Shown here: piece by piece, positions 1 through 7,661 of the stretch
Layout: each line of letters starts with the position of its first letter
How positions within the stretch are numbered: position 1 is the first letter of the stretch
Origin: VXYL01 sp965200375
GTDB taxonomy: Bacteria; Pseudomonadota; Gammaproteobacteria; Pseudomonadales; Azotimanducaceae
Length of the DNA stretch: 64,000 nt
Direction of reading: 5' to 3'
Assembly (NCBI GenBank): GCA_965200375.1
Contig: OZ241353.1
Coordinates: 2,604,001 to 2,668,000 of the forward strand
Translations under genes and position numbers: made by a program
The notes under the pieces: model-generated
The model's input: only the letters and a program-made list of their open reading frames with translations
Told to the model about the DNA's origin: nothing
Database searches by the model: none

Positions 1-565
1 CGTCTTGCAGCGCGCTCGCGTCGCAATCCTCCGTGAGCGTTGCCACTGCGGACTGGTATCCGGCTCGCCCGTATTCGTCCAGCATGGCCTCGGCGTCCGC
101 AACGAATACGCCGCCGAGCGACGTGTCGCTCTCGAAGACGCCCACAACCGGCCACTTGTGGGCATTGACGAGAATCTCCTCGCCCAAGCTGGCGCGGTCT
201 ATCGCTTGGGCGGCCCACTGGCCGACGGCAAGCTCGTGCAGACCGGCTTTGGGCCAGCGCCCAGCGGCCAGTTGCAGTCTCGGCTCGAACCAGTCGGCGC
301 GGTAGCCCCGAATCGCCATGCTTTCCTTGGGCAAGTAGCTCGTGCCCTCCCAGCTTGCGCCTTCGGAGAGCACGACGACGCGAGAGGCATCCGCGCCCGA
401 GCGCAGCACGCCCGTCAAGCTCTGCGCCATCGCCAACACGGCGACCACGATGCCGACGGTGACGCCGACGCCGACGCCGACGCCGACCCCAATGACCAAC
501 ATCAGCGCCTTGCGTTGCGGGATCGATCGCAACGACAACGCGAGCAGCGACCAGAAGACATGCAA
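1..565 (-). CDS. ABC transporter permease (MacB/FtsX type), 3' end outside window
   Basis: This is an inner-membrane permease subunit of a MacB/LolE-like ABC system. Reading down from a TTG at 563-565, it opens with a basic stretch and a strongly hydrophobic helix containing a (Gly-Val)5 run. A soluble region of the kind that forms the periplasmic core of MacB permeases follows. The FtsX domain and the stop codon lie beyond position 1. The gene starts 38 bp after the stop of another permease in the same direction, so the two probably form one operon. No ATPase partner is visible. The TTG start is the best in-frame choice; no ATG precedes the first helix. The family is inferred from topology and the neighbour. 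Confidence 0.6.
   Translation of the reverse strand, partial: MHVFWSLLALSLRSIPQRKALMLVIGVGVGVGVGVTVGIVVAVLAMAQSLTGVLRSGADASRVVVLSEGASWEGTSYLPKESMAIRGYRADWFEPRLQLAAGRWPKAGLHELAVGQWAAQAIDRASLGEEILVNAHKWPVVGVFESDTSLGGVFVADAEAMLDEYGRAGYQSAVATLTEDCDASALQD
461..490. repeat. hexanucleotide tandem repeat (GACGCC)4 plus one variant unit
   Basis: Four perfect GACGCC units and one GACCCC unit lie inside the minus-strand permease, where they encode alternating Gly-Val in the first membrane helix. Slippage by whole units would change helix length without breaking the frame. Confidence 0.85.
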
Positions 566-602
566 GTCGGCAAGGAACCCCGATTTGCGCGACCCTTCTC
601 GG

Positions 603-1759
603 CTAGTTTCTGGGCGACTCGAGGGCATCTCGGATGTTGCGGCGCCAGCCGGCGAGGACTCCGCACGTCGCAATGGCCAGCGCCAAGGCGACGCCAATGA
701 GGATGTTGCGCTGCAGCAGTTCGGCTGGCAAACCGAGATCCACCAGCCCGAAGGAACCGATGACGTACGGCACGACGGCCCGGGCAACAACGACTCCTCC
801 GAGCAGACTGACGCCAACATAAAGGCATGCTTCGACGACAAAGGCCAAGGCGATGGAAGCCGCGCCGAACCCCAGGGCTCGCATCACCGCCGTCTCGGAC
901 ACGCGTTCCCGAAAGGACTGTGCCAGCACGGCGAGCAGAACGACCGTCATGGCGAAGAACGTCGAGTTCGTGAGTGTCGAGATCAAGAGGTTCATGTTCC
1001 CCATCTGTTGGCGTTGCCCACGCGCACGGTCCTTCAGCGTGATCGTTCTCGTGGGATCGGACGAGTTGATGAACATGGCGTCGATCTCGAACGCCACCTC
1101 TTCCTTCACTTCGACGTTGGCAAGCGTTACGAAGTACCGGCCTGCCCGACCCTTGCCGGACTGGCGCACCGCGTCGACGTAGGGAAAGCGCACGTAGAAG
1201 TTCGTGGAGGGAAGGTCGTCTTTCGTGCCATATGTTCCCAAGACGACGAACTGCAGTTCCGCGAGCCGTCCTCCGTTTCGATGTTCGACTTGAGCGACAC
1301 CAGCGAGCCGACGCCCCAGCCCCACTTGCGCGCGACATCCACGCCGATGATCGCGCCGTTCGGCGTTGTCGCGAAGGACTCCAACTGCTCGGTGGCAACG
1401 CCTTCGAAGAACATGCCCGGGGAGCGCAGCATCCCCGGCTCGATTCCGGAGACCGAGACGTAGCTCTGCGGCCTCGAATGATGGGTGCCGGCGAATCCGT
1501 TCACCGGGAAAACGGACACAACGCCGTCGATGCCTCGAATGCGGTCGCGATACGCGAGCGGCATGCCGCCTTCGTTCTGACTGCGGTTTGCGACCACAAG
1601 CGTCAAGTCGCTCAGCTTCGACACCAGGGCGTCCATGCCGAATACCACGCTATCGAGCATGAACGAGAGCGCAAAGGCAACGGTTCCCATCAACATGGCG
1701 GAAACCTTCGGCGCGTTCAGCCGCCGAACATGGGCGAACACCAGCGGGAACGGGACCAA
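603..1759 (-). pseudogene. ABC transporter permease (FtsX/MacB type) with one frameshift
   Basis: The frame from a TTG at 1757-1759 (AGAGG about 6 nt upstream) gives a hydrophobic N-terminal helix and a periplasmic-type domain down to about 1270. The remainder continues in another frame from about 1266 to the stop at 603. That part has the FtsX C-terminus: hydrophobic helices, the motif AVMRALGFG, a long helical hairpin and a final helix. A single-base indel near 1266-1275 would rejoin both parts into one protein of about 385 residues. Either the gene is newly broken or there is a local sequence error. A second permease follows 38 bp downstream. The FtsX fold is well supported; the substrate is unknown. 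Confidence 0.7.
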
Positions 1760-1836
1760 GCCAGCCTCTTGGCAACCGGGATTGGACAGGCACGTTCGAG
1801 TAGGCCACAGATTGCGACCCGACGCAACTCGCCTCG

Positions 1837-2982
1837 TCAGCGGATCACCTCGCCGTTCCACAGGCGTTCGAGGAATTCCATCGCCGGCAGTACGCGCACG
1901 TCGTCCCACTGGGCGGCGCGCATCCCGAAGTAGACGCCGTAGCAGGCGGCACCAGGCAGGTGTTCGCGCAGTCGCTTGAGGCCGCGGTTGAAGCGCTTGT
2001 CCCAGCGCGACGCGGACTTGACTTCGATGGCGACGAAGCCGTTCGACGCCTCGCACAGCACGTCCACCTCCGCGCCGTCGTAGGTGCGCCAGAAGTGCAG
2101 GCGGTAGTCCAGCGCCGAATAGGCGAGGTACGCGCGCAGTTCGTTCAGCAGCACGGTTTCGGCCAGCGGCCCCAGTTCCTCGGCGGTCGGCGGGTAGGGC
2201 AGGCGGCCGCTCAGCGCCCGGGCGACGCCGGCGTCGAAGAAGTAGAACTTGCCGTGCGCCACCTGCTTGTTGGCGGACTTCAGCTTCCAGGCCGGCAGCC
2301 AGTAGCCGAGCAGCGTGTCCACGAGAATATCGAAGTGGCTGCGCACGGTCTCGCGGGCGACGCCCACCGCCTTGGCGATGCTCGACGCGTTGGTGGTCTG
2401 GCCGTTCTGCCGGGCGGCGACTTCCAGAAAGCGCGCGAAGGCGCCGACATTGCGCGCCAGGGCTTCCGCCTGCACCTCGTGGACCAGATAGGTTTCCGCA
2501 TAGGTACGCAGGTACGGGCGCGGGTCGGTTTCGTTCATCGCCATCGGCAGCGCGCCGTAGCGCAGCAGCCGGGACGGCTCGGCATCGAACCCGAACTCGG
2601 CCGAGACCAAGGGGAACATCGCCACGGTGACGGCGCGTCCGGCCAGGAGATTCACGCCGCCCCGCCACAGCTTGCGAGCGCTCGAACCCGAGAGAACGAA
2701 GCGCAGGCGCCGCGTCTCGATGAGCCGATGCGCCTCGTCGAGCAGCGCCGGCGCCTTCTGCACCTCGTCGACGACCACCCATGCGCCGGCCGGCAGCGTC
2801 GACAGTTCGCGATAGAAGACGCTCGGCTCCTTGGCAAGCCGCAGCGCTTCCCCGGTGTCGAGCAGGTCGTAGGTGGCGGCCCGGGGAAAGCGCTCCCGCA
2901 GCCAGGTGGACTTGCCGGTGCCGCGAGCGCCGAACAGAAACGTGGACGCGCGGGGGGTCTGGAGGAATCTTGCATAGGCCAT
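1837..2982 (-). CDS. AAA-type ATPase with DUF4143 C-terminal domain
   Basis: A 381-aa protein. The N-terminal P-loop ATPase has Walker A GARGTGKST (about residues 18-26) and Walker B WVVVDEVQ (about 68-75), followed by a sensor-like segment FVLSGSSARKL. The C-terminal half matches DUF4143, with a restriction-endonuclease-like core ending in FVAIEVKSASRWDKRF. Such proteins are common, often solitary, laterally mobile genes of unknown function; ATP-driven remodelling or a toxin-like role has been suggested. The ATG is set inside an inverted repeat described separately, which suggests self-regulation. It is complete and of normal length. A degraded C-terminus of what may be the same family lies at 9546-9785. 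Confidence 0.85.
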   Translation of the reverse strand: MAYARFLQTPRASTFLFGARGTGKSTWLRERFPRAATYDLLDTGEALRLAKEPSVFYRELSTLPAGAWVVVDEVQKAPALLDEAHRLIETRRLRFVLSGSSARKLWRGGVNLLAGRAVTVAMFPLVSAEFGFDAEPSRLLRYGALPMAMNETDPRPYLRTYAETYLVHEVQAEALARNVGAFARFLEVAARQNGQTTNASSIAKAVGVARETVRSHFDILVDTLLGYWLPAWKLKSANKQVAHGKFYFFDAGVARALSGRLPYPPTAEELGPLAETVLLNELRAYLAYSALDYRLHFWRTYDGAEVDVLCEASNGFVAIEVKSASRWDKRFNRGLKRLREHLPGAACYGVYFGMRAAQWDDVRVLPAMEFLERLWNGEVIR

Positions 2983-3031
2983 GCCGCAAATTTACCGTAA
3001 AGATGCGGCATGCATATCGCATTTTTACCGT
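2981..3031 (-). promoter_or_regulatory. putative operator: repeats spanning the DUF4143 ATPase start
   Basis: ATGCCGCA (2981-2988) and TGCGGCAT (3004-3011) form a perfect 8-bp inverted repeat that includes part of the ATPase start codon. Between them lies the near-palindrome TTTAC-C-GTAAA. A 13-bp direct repeat, GCAAATTTACCGT (2986-2998) and GCATTTTTACCGT (3019-3031), is spaced 33 bp start to start, about three helical turns. This would suit a dimeric repressor or an RNA hairpin hiding the start codon. Confidence 0.5.
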
Positions 3032-3032
3032 G

Positions 3033-3632
3033 CTATGCCTCCTTCACCCGCAGGGAGTTTCGCCAGGTGGCGTATCCCCACACGGCCATGCCGACGTAGA
3101 CCACGTACAGCGCCGAGTACAGGGGCAGGCCTTGCGCGAAGTAGAGCGGCACCGACACCACGTTCACGCCGAACCAGAGCAGCCAGTTCTCGATCTGCTT
3201 GCGGGCCGTCAGCCACATGGCCGCCAGGCTCGCCGTCAGCACCAGAGCGTCCCAATACGGGAACGCCGAGTCCATCCCCGCCCCCAGGGCGCCAAGCCCT
3301 GCCGTCGCCGCCAGACACAGGGCCCCGAGCAGCGCCAGCGTCGCAGCGCGGCAGCGGGTCACCGGCAGGTCGTCGCGTCGCTCGCCGCCGAACAGCCAGT
3401 GCCACCAGCCGTACAGGTTCAACGGCAGGAAGCCGACCAGGTGCAGGGTGAAGCTGGCCATCAGCCGCGCTTCCCACAGCTGCGGCAGCGCCACCAGCAC
3501 ATAGGCGACGCCAATGGGCCACGCCCACAGCTTCTGGCGCACGAGACACAGCACCGTCGCCACGCCGAGGGCGACCCCGACGCCCTCGTCCGCCCACAGC
3601 CACCAGCGGAGCGCCGCCTCCAGGAGCGCCAT
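3033..3632 (-). CDS. pnuC: PnuC-family nicotinamide riboside/vitamin transporter
   Basis: A 199-aa, very hydrophobic protein with about seven predicted membrane helices, the usual PnuC length. Family features are visible: NLYGWWHW near residues 80-87 and, towards the C-terminus, ARKQIENWLLWFGVNVVS followed by a last helix pair ending in GYATWRNS. PnuC proteins facilitate uptake of nicotinamide riboside or related pyridine precursors, which are trapped by phosphorylation inside. No kinase gene, NadR or TPP/NAD riboswitch is visible nearby, so the exact vitamin cannot be assigned. The gene ends 2 bp from the operator-like repeats of the ATPase and has the same orientation, so read-through into the ATPase is possible. 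Confidence 0.85.
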   Translation of the reverse strand: MALLEAALRWWLWADEGVGVALGVATVLCLVRQKLWAWPIGVAYVLVALPQLWEARLMASFTLHLVGFLPLNLYGWWHWLFGGERRDDLPVTRCRAATLALLGALCLAATAGLGALGAGMDSAFPYWDALVLTASLAAMWLTARKQIENWLLWFGVNVVSVPLYFAQGLPLYSALYVVYVGMAVWGYATWRNSLRVKEA

Positions 3633-3743
3633 CAGCCGCTTTGGCGCACCTTAAGGACTTGGCCCGGAGCGCCGGCTCCGGGGACGGCCGCGCTGGACCT
3701 CAAGCCCGCCGGTCCATTCCGGGGCGACGGCAACCCGTGCGCG

Positions 3744-5018
3744 CTAGCCGGCGGCCAGCGGCCGCTCGTAGATGGAGCTCTCCTGCTTGGATTCCTCGGA
3801 CACCTTGCGCCCTAGGGACTGGAACACGGGGATGTCCTTGTCCGCCAGTTCCGCCATCCGCACCTTGCGCGCCATCGCCGCCTCCAGGTACGGCGCCAGC
3901 TCGGCCATCTTCTTGCGTTCGCGCTCCGCTTCCCGCTCCTTGAACTCCGGCATCACCTCGGCAGCGAACAACTCCAAGGCCTCGCAGATGTGCTCGTGCT
4001 TGTTGCGCCCGGCCTGCTGGATGAAGGTCACCTGATCGACGTTGCAGGCCTCGAACTTCAACAGGTGTTCGCGCAGATCGTCGGGGGTGCCGATGCCGCC
4101 GCGGCTGCCGGAGAGGGCCTGGGTGATGTCCGTGGTTTCCTGCTTGGCGTCGCGCAGCGCTTGGAACTGCTGCCACAGATTGGTGCGCCCGGGCTGGTGC
4201 TCGCCGAAGGCGTACAGGCTGCCCAGGGCGAAGCCGAAGAACTCGAAGCCGGCGAGGCCGCGCCGCACCGCCTCCTCGCGATCCTGATGGCAGGAGAAGC
4301 TGGACACCATGCAGATGTTCGGGTTGACGGCGTGGCCAATCGGCACGCAGGCCTCGGACTTGATGATGCCGTAGTACTCCTCCACCCACTCCGTGGCCTC
4401 CGCCGGATCCACGAACGCGAAGGTGAGCGCGCCGATGCCGAGCCGAGCGGCCATGCGGATGGTCTCGCGCTGGGAACACGCCACCCACAGGGGCGGGTGC
4501 GGGCGCTGCACCGGCTTCGGGACGATGTTGCGGCAGGGCATCTCGAAGTACTGGCCCTTGTAGCCGGGGTAGGGGTTCATCGCCAGCATGTTGCAGATCT
4601 GCTCCACGGACTCCATGAAGATCTTGCGCTTCCTCTCCACCGGGATGCGGAAGCCGCCGAGTTCGAGTTCCGCGGAGGATTCGCCGGTGCCGAACTCCAC
4701 CCGCCCGTTGGAGACGAGGTCCAGCGTGGCGATCACCTCGGCGGTGCGCGCCGGGTGGTTGTATTCGGGGATCACCTGGCGGATGCCGTGCCCTAGGCGG
4801 ATGTTCCTGGTGCGCTGGGAGCACGCCGCCAGAAAGACCTCCGGCGCCGAGGAGTGGGAGTACTCCTCCAGGAAGTGGTGTTCCACCTCCCAGGCGAAGT
4901 CGATGCCGAGGCGGTCCGCCACCTCCACCTGCTCCAGGGCGTCGTTGAAGAGCTTCTGCTCCTCGCCGTCGGTCCAGGGGCGGGGGAGCTGGTGTTCGTA
5001 GAAGATGCCGAATTTCAT
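3744..5018 (-). CDS. LLM-class flavin-dependent oxidoreductase
   Basis: A 424-aa luciferase-like monooxygenase (TIM barrel binding FMNH2 or F420H2). The N-terminus MKFGIFYEHQLPRPW and a later stretch with HHFLEEYSHSSAPEVFLA are typical of bacterial-luciferase-like enzymes. The segment GTGESSAELELGGF and the phrase PLWVACSQ fit the barrel core. The last 70 residues are charged and helical (EREAERERKKMAELAPYLE), longer than in minimal family members. The substrate is unknown; homologues oxidise alkanals, sulfonates or xenobiotics. The gene stands alone between pnuC and a repeat element that begins 28 bp before its start codon. A second, unrelated-length LLM enzyme lies at 55912-56964. Confidence 0.85.
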   Translation of the reverse strand: MKFGIFYEHQLPRPWTDGEEQKLFNDALEQVEVADRLGIDFAWEVEHHFLEEYSHSSAPEVFLAACSQRTRNIRLGHGIRQVIPEYNHPARTAEVIATLDLVSNGRVEFGTGESSAELELGGFRIPVERKRKIFMESVEQICNMLAMNPYPGYKGQYFEMPCRNIVPKPVQRPHPPLWVACSQRETIRMAARLGIGALTFAFVDPAEATEWVEEYYGIIKSEACVPIGHAVNPNICMVSSFSCHQDREEAVRRGLAGFEFFGFALGSLYAFGEHQPGRTNLWQQFQALRDAKQETTDITQALSGSRGGIGTPDDLREHLLKFEACNVDQVTFIQQAGRNKHEHICEALELFAAEVMPEFKEREAERERKKMAELAPYLEAAMARKVRMAELADKDIPVFQSLGRKVSEESKQESSIYERPLAAG

Positions 5019-5046
5019 GCTGCGGTGTTCCTCCCAATGCGGACTA

Positions 5047-5206
5047 GTGTGCCGCTTCCAAAACTACGTGTGTTCTAGCGGGCGGGTTTCGTCGCAGGGC
5101 CGGGATGCCGGCGGCCTTGCGGGGCGGCACATCCTCAAGCAGCGCGCCGAGGCGACGACAGACGAACGTGCCATTTGCCATGTCAATTCCGAATCGAACC
5201 ACTAGC
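5047..5206 (-). repeat. dispersed leader-like repeat, long copy 1
   Basis: About 160 bp nearly identical to 37491-37652; scattered substitutions and one 2-bp indel separate the copies. The promoter-proximal end (5160-5206) is also related to the short element at 51094-51154. On the minus strand it ends in GGAAGCGGCAC, 28 bp before the start codon of the LLM oxidoreductase. It contains an imperfect hairpin around ACGTGCCA/TGCCATGT and a TTGACA box. Confidence 0.85.
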
Positions 5207-5433
5207 GGGCTGATTGGCCTTGGCAGACCCGGCAGCCGACTAGGCGGCAGCAACCGAGCCCCATCGCCCTGCTGCCTCTGGTGCGAGTGACGTTGGCCGA
5301 GAGCACGGCCGTTGTCAAGGGTGCCGCGCATGGGCACCACCATGTTCCCGTCGCGTCCCGTTGCGCGGCAGTGCGGGTTGACCCAAGCCTGCCGGACCTG
5401 CCACGCAGGTTTGCGGGCCCTTGCCAAACCGCG

Positions 5434-5461
5434 TTGCACCGCCCCGCAAAGCGCGTATAGT
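5434..5461 (+). promoter_or_regulatory. putative sigma70 promoter of the leader ORF and ABC exporter
   Basis: TTGCAC (5434-5439), a 16-bp spacer and TATAGT (5456-5461) resemble a housekeeping promoter. Transcription would start near 5468, about 24 nt before a small ORF with a strong ribosome binding site and 320 nt before the ABC exporter genes. Confidence 0.45.
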
Positions 5462-5491
5462 GCGCCGCCCGTCACTGGCCAAGGAGATTCC

Positions 5492-5557
5492 ATGCAGCGC
5501 TGCCACTCGATCTCCGCCGAGCCGCCGATGCGCCTGTCTTTGGGCCGGCTGAACTAA
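5492..5557 (+). CDS. putative 21-aa leader peptide upstream of ABC exporter
   Basis: An ATG preceded by AAGGAG at about 6-nt spacing opens a 21-codon frame (MQRCHSISAEPPMRLSLGRL, then Asn and stop). It lies 31 nt after a plausible -10 box and 232 nt before the exporter. The untranslated stretch after it is GC-rich with several potential stems. The position and the strong initiation signal suggest a regulatory upstream ORF (attenuation or translation-sensing) rather than a functional protein. There is no run of one codon that would reveal the sensed amino acid. A chance ORF remains possible. Confidence 0.4.
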   Translation: MQRCHSISAEPPMRLSLGRLN

Positions 5558-5789
5558 GCCGGAACGCTCGCGCATCGCCTGATCCGGGCGCCCGCCGGCG
5601 GTCCCTGGGGCCGTCGGCAACAGCTTCGCTGCTCCGCTCGCTTGTGCGCTGGCCCGCTCGGGCCTTGACGCAGCGTCACGGGCCGTCGTCGCTGTCAGGT
5701 ACGTTGCCGGCACTGGCGGGAGCGAAGCAACGGCTCGTGCAGGAACCAAAAGGGAACGAATACGGCCGCGCGCAGCGGCAACCACTGCC

Positions 5790-7661
5790 ATGGATCGAAC
5801 GGAACAGAATTCGCAGCAGCAGGGCGTCGGCCATGGGCTGGGCCTATGGGAACTCGGCCGCGGCCAGCGGCTGCGGTACGGCGGCGCGATCCTTGCGATC
5901 GGGCTCTCCAACGTGGGCTTCCTGCTGGCGCCCATCGTCGCTGGCAGCGCCCTCGACGCGCTGCTCGGCGAGAGCGCCGAGGGGCGGATGCCGGCGTTGG
6001 CGTGGCTGGCCTTGGCCTGGCCCGGCGAGCCGGTGGTTGGCTATCTCCTGGCGGCGGCGGTCGCCGGGGCCGCGCTGGTGGCCCTCGGCTCGTTCTTCAT
6101 GTACCTGCGCGGGCGCTGGGCGGCGGTGGCGTCCGAGACCATCGCCCAGCGCATGCGCGACGCCCTGTACCGCCGCCTGCACCACCTGCCGGCGAGCTTC
6201 TTCGACACCGAGGACACCGGCGATCTCGTGCAGCGCTGCAGTTCCGACGTCGAGACGGTGCGGCGGTTCCTCTCCGGCAACGTGGTGGAGATCGGCCGCT
6301 GCGTGCTGATGGTGCTGGCGATGGCGCCGATACTGTTCCAGCGCCACGCCCAGCTGGCGGCGTTCGCAACGTCCCTGATGCCGCTCATCGCCATCGGCGC
6401 GTTCGCGTTCTTCTCCCGGGTGAAGCGGCAGTTCCAAGTGGCCGACGAAGCCGAAGGGGCGATGACCGCGGTGCTGCAGGAGAACCTGGCCGGCATCCGC
6501 GTGGTGCGGGCCTTTGCCCGGCAGGAACACGAAATGGCGCGGTTCGGCGCCAGGAGCCGCGCCTACCGCGACAGCCTGTACCGGGTGAACGCGCTGGAGG
6601 CCGTCTACTGGGGCATCACGCACTTCCTCACCCTGGCGCAGATCGGCATCGTGCTGATCGTCGGCGGCACCTTGCTGGCGGCCGGCGCCATCACCGTGGG
6701 GGACCTGTTCGCCTTCGTCTCGCTGGTGGGGATGGTGGTGTATCCGGTGCGGCGTCTCGGCGAAGTGCTCACGGACAGCGGCAAGGCCGTCATCGCGCTG
6801 GGCCGCGTGAACCACATCCTCGGCGCGGCGGAGGAGAGCCGCGAGACGACGCCGCGGCAGCCCCGGGCCCGGGGCGAGATCGTGTTCGAGCGGGTGCGGG
6901 CCGGCTACAAGCCGGACCGGGCGGCGGTGGTGGACTTCTCGGCCACGATTCCCGCCGGACAGACGGTGGGCATCGTCGGCCCGCCCGGCTCCGGCAAGAC
7001 CACGCTGATGCGCCTGCTGCTGCGCCTGTACCCCTTCCATGCCGGGCGCATCCTGGTGGACGGACTGGACGTGCGGCAAGTGGACCGGCACTGGCTGCGG
7101 TTGCAGATCGGCGTCGTCATGCAGGAGCCGTTCCTCTATTCCCGCAGCATCGCCGCCAACCTGCGGGTGGCGCAGCCGGACGCGCCGGACCAGAAGCTGG
7201 AAGATGCCGCCCGGGAGGCGGCCATCCACGACGCCATCGTGGACTTCCCGGCCGGCTACGGGGCGCAGGTTGGCGAGCGCGGCATCACGCTTTCCGGCGG
7301 CCAGCGCCAGCGCCTGGCCTTGGCCCGGGCGCTCTTGAAGGACCCGCCCATCCTGGTGCTGGACGACTCGCTCTCGGCGGTGGACACCGGAACCGAGCGG
7401 CGCATTCTGGAGGCGCTGGCCCGGCGCCGGGACCGGCACACCACCATCGTCATCGCGCACCGGCTGTCTTCGGTGCGGGACGCGGACCGGATTCTGGTGC
7501 TGGAGCGCGGGCGTCTGGTGCAGGACGGCCGCCACGACGAACTGGCGGTTGCGGACGGCCCCTACCGGCGGCTGTGCGAAATCCAGGGCCTGGTGGAAGC
7601 GTCGATCCGGGCGGACGCCGGCGGCGACATCGAAGGAGCAGCGCATGGCGGAAGCGGATAG
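5790..7661 (+). CDS. heterodimeric ABC exporter half-transporter A (degenerate site)
   Basis: A 623-aa half-transporter fusing a six-helix membrane domain (about residues 30-330) to an ATPase domain (about 365-600). The ATPase has Walker A GPPGSGKTT, signature LSGGQ, Walker B ILVLDDS and switch His in VIAHRLSS. The residue after the Walker B Asp is Asp rather than the catalytic Glu, so the site built on this subunit's Walker motifs should hydrolyse ATP poorly. Its 3' end overlaps the partner gene by 17 bp, implying coupled translation and a heterodimer. Such exporters move lipids, peptides or drugs; the substrate is unknown. The start at 5790 lacks a clear ribosome binding site. Confidence 0.9.
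   Translation: MDRTEQNSQQQGVGHGLGLWELGRGQRLRYGGAILAIGLSNVGFLLAPIVAGSALDALLGESAEGRMPALAWLALAWPGEPVVGYLLAAAVAGAALVALGSFFMYLRGRWAAVASETIAQRMRDALYRRLHHLPASFFDTEDTGDLVQRCSSDVETVRRFLSGNVVEIGRCVLMVLAMAPILFQRHAQLAAFATSLMPLIAIGAFAFFSRVKRQFQVADEAEGAMTAVLQENLAGIRVVRAFARQEHEMARFGARSRAYRDSLYRVNALEAVYWGITHFLTLAQIGIVLIVGGTLLAAGAITVGDLFAFVSLVGMVVYPVRRLGEVLTDSGKAVIALGRVNHILGAAEESRETTPRQPRARGEIVFERVRAGYKPDRAAVVDFSATIPAGQTVGIVGPPGSGKTTLMRLLLRLYPFHAGRILVDGLDVRQVDRHWLRLQIGVVMQEPFLYSRSIAANLRVAQPDAPDQKLEDAAREAAIHDAIVDFPAGYGAQVGERGITLSGGQRQRLALARALLKDPPILVLDDSLSAVDTGTERRILEALARRRDRHTTIVIAHRLSSVRDADRILVLERGRLVQDGRHDELAVADGPYRRLCEIQGLVEASIRADAGGDIEGAAHGGSG

Noticed and set aside
342..1463. Long plus-strand frame with Thr-Pro repeats
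   Set aside because: It is antisense to the two permeases; the Thr-Pro run is the complement of the Gly-Val repeat, and the rest has no protein-like pattern.
5060..5196. 45-codon minus-strand frame inside the dispersed repeat, starting MANGTFVCRRLG
   Set aside because: The second long copy has a 2-bp indel that destroys the frame, there is no ribosome binding site, and the short copy lacks it altogether.
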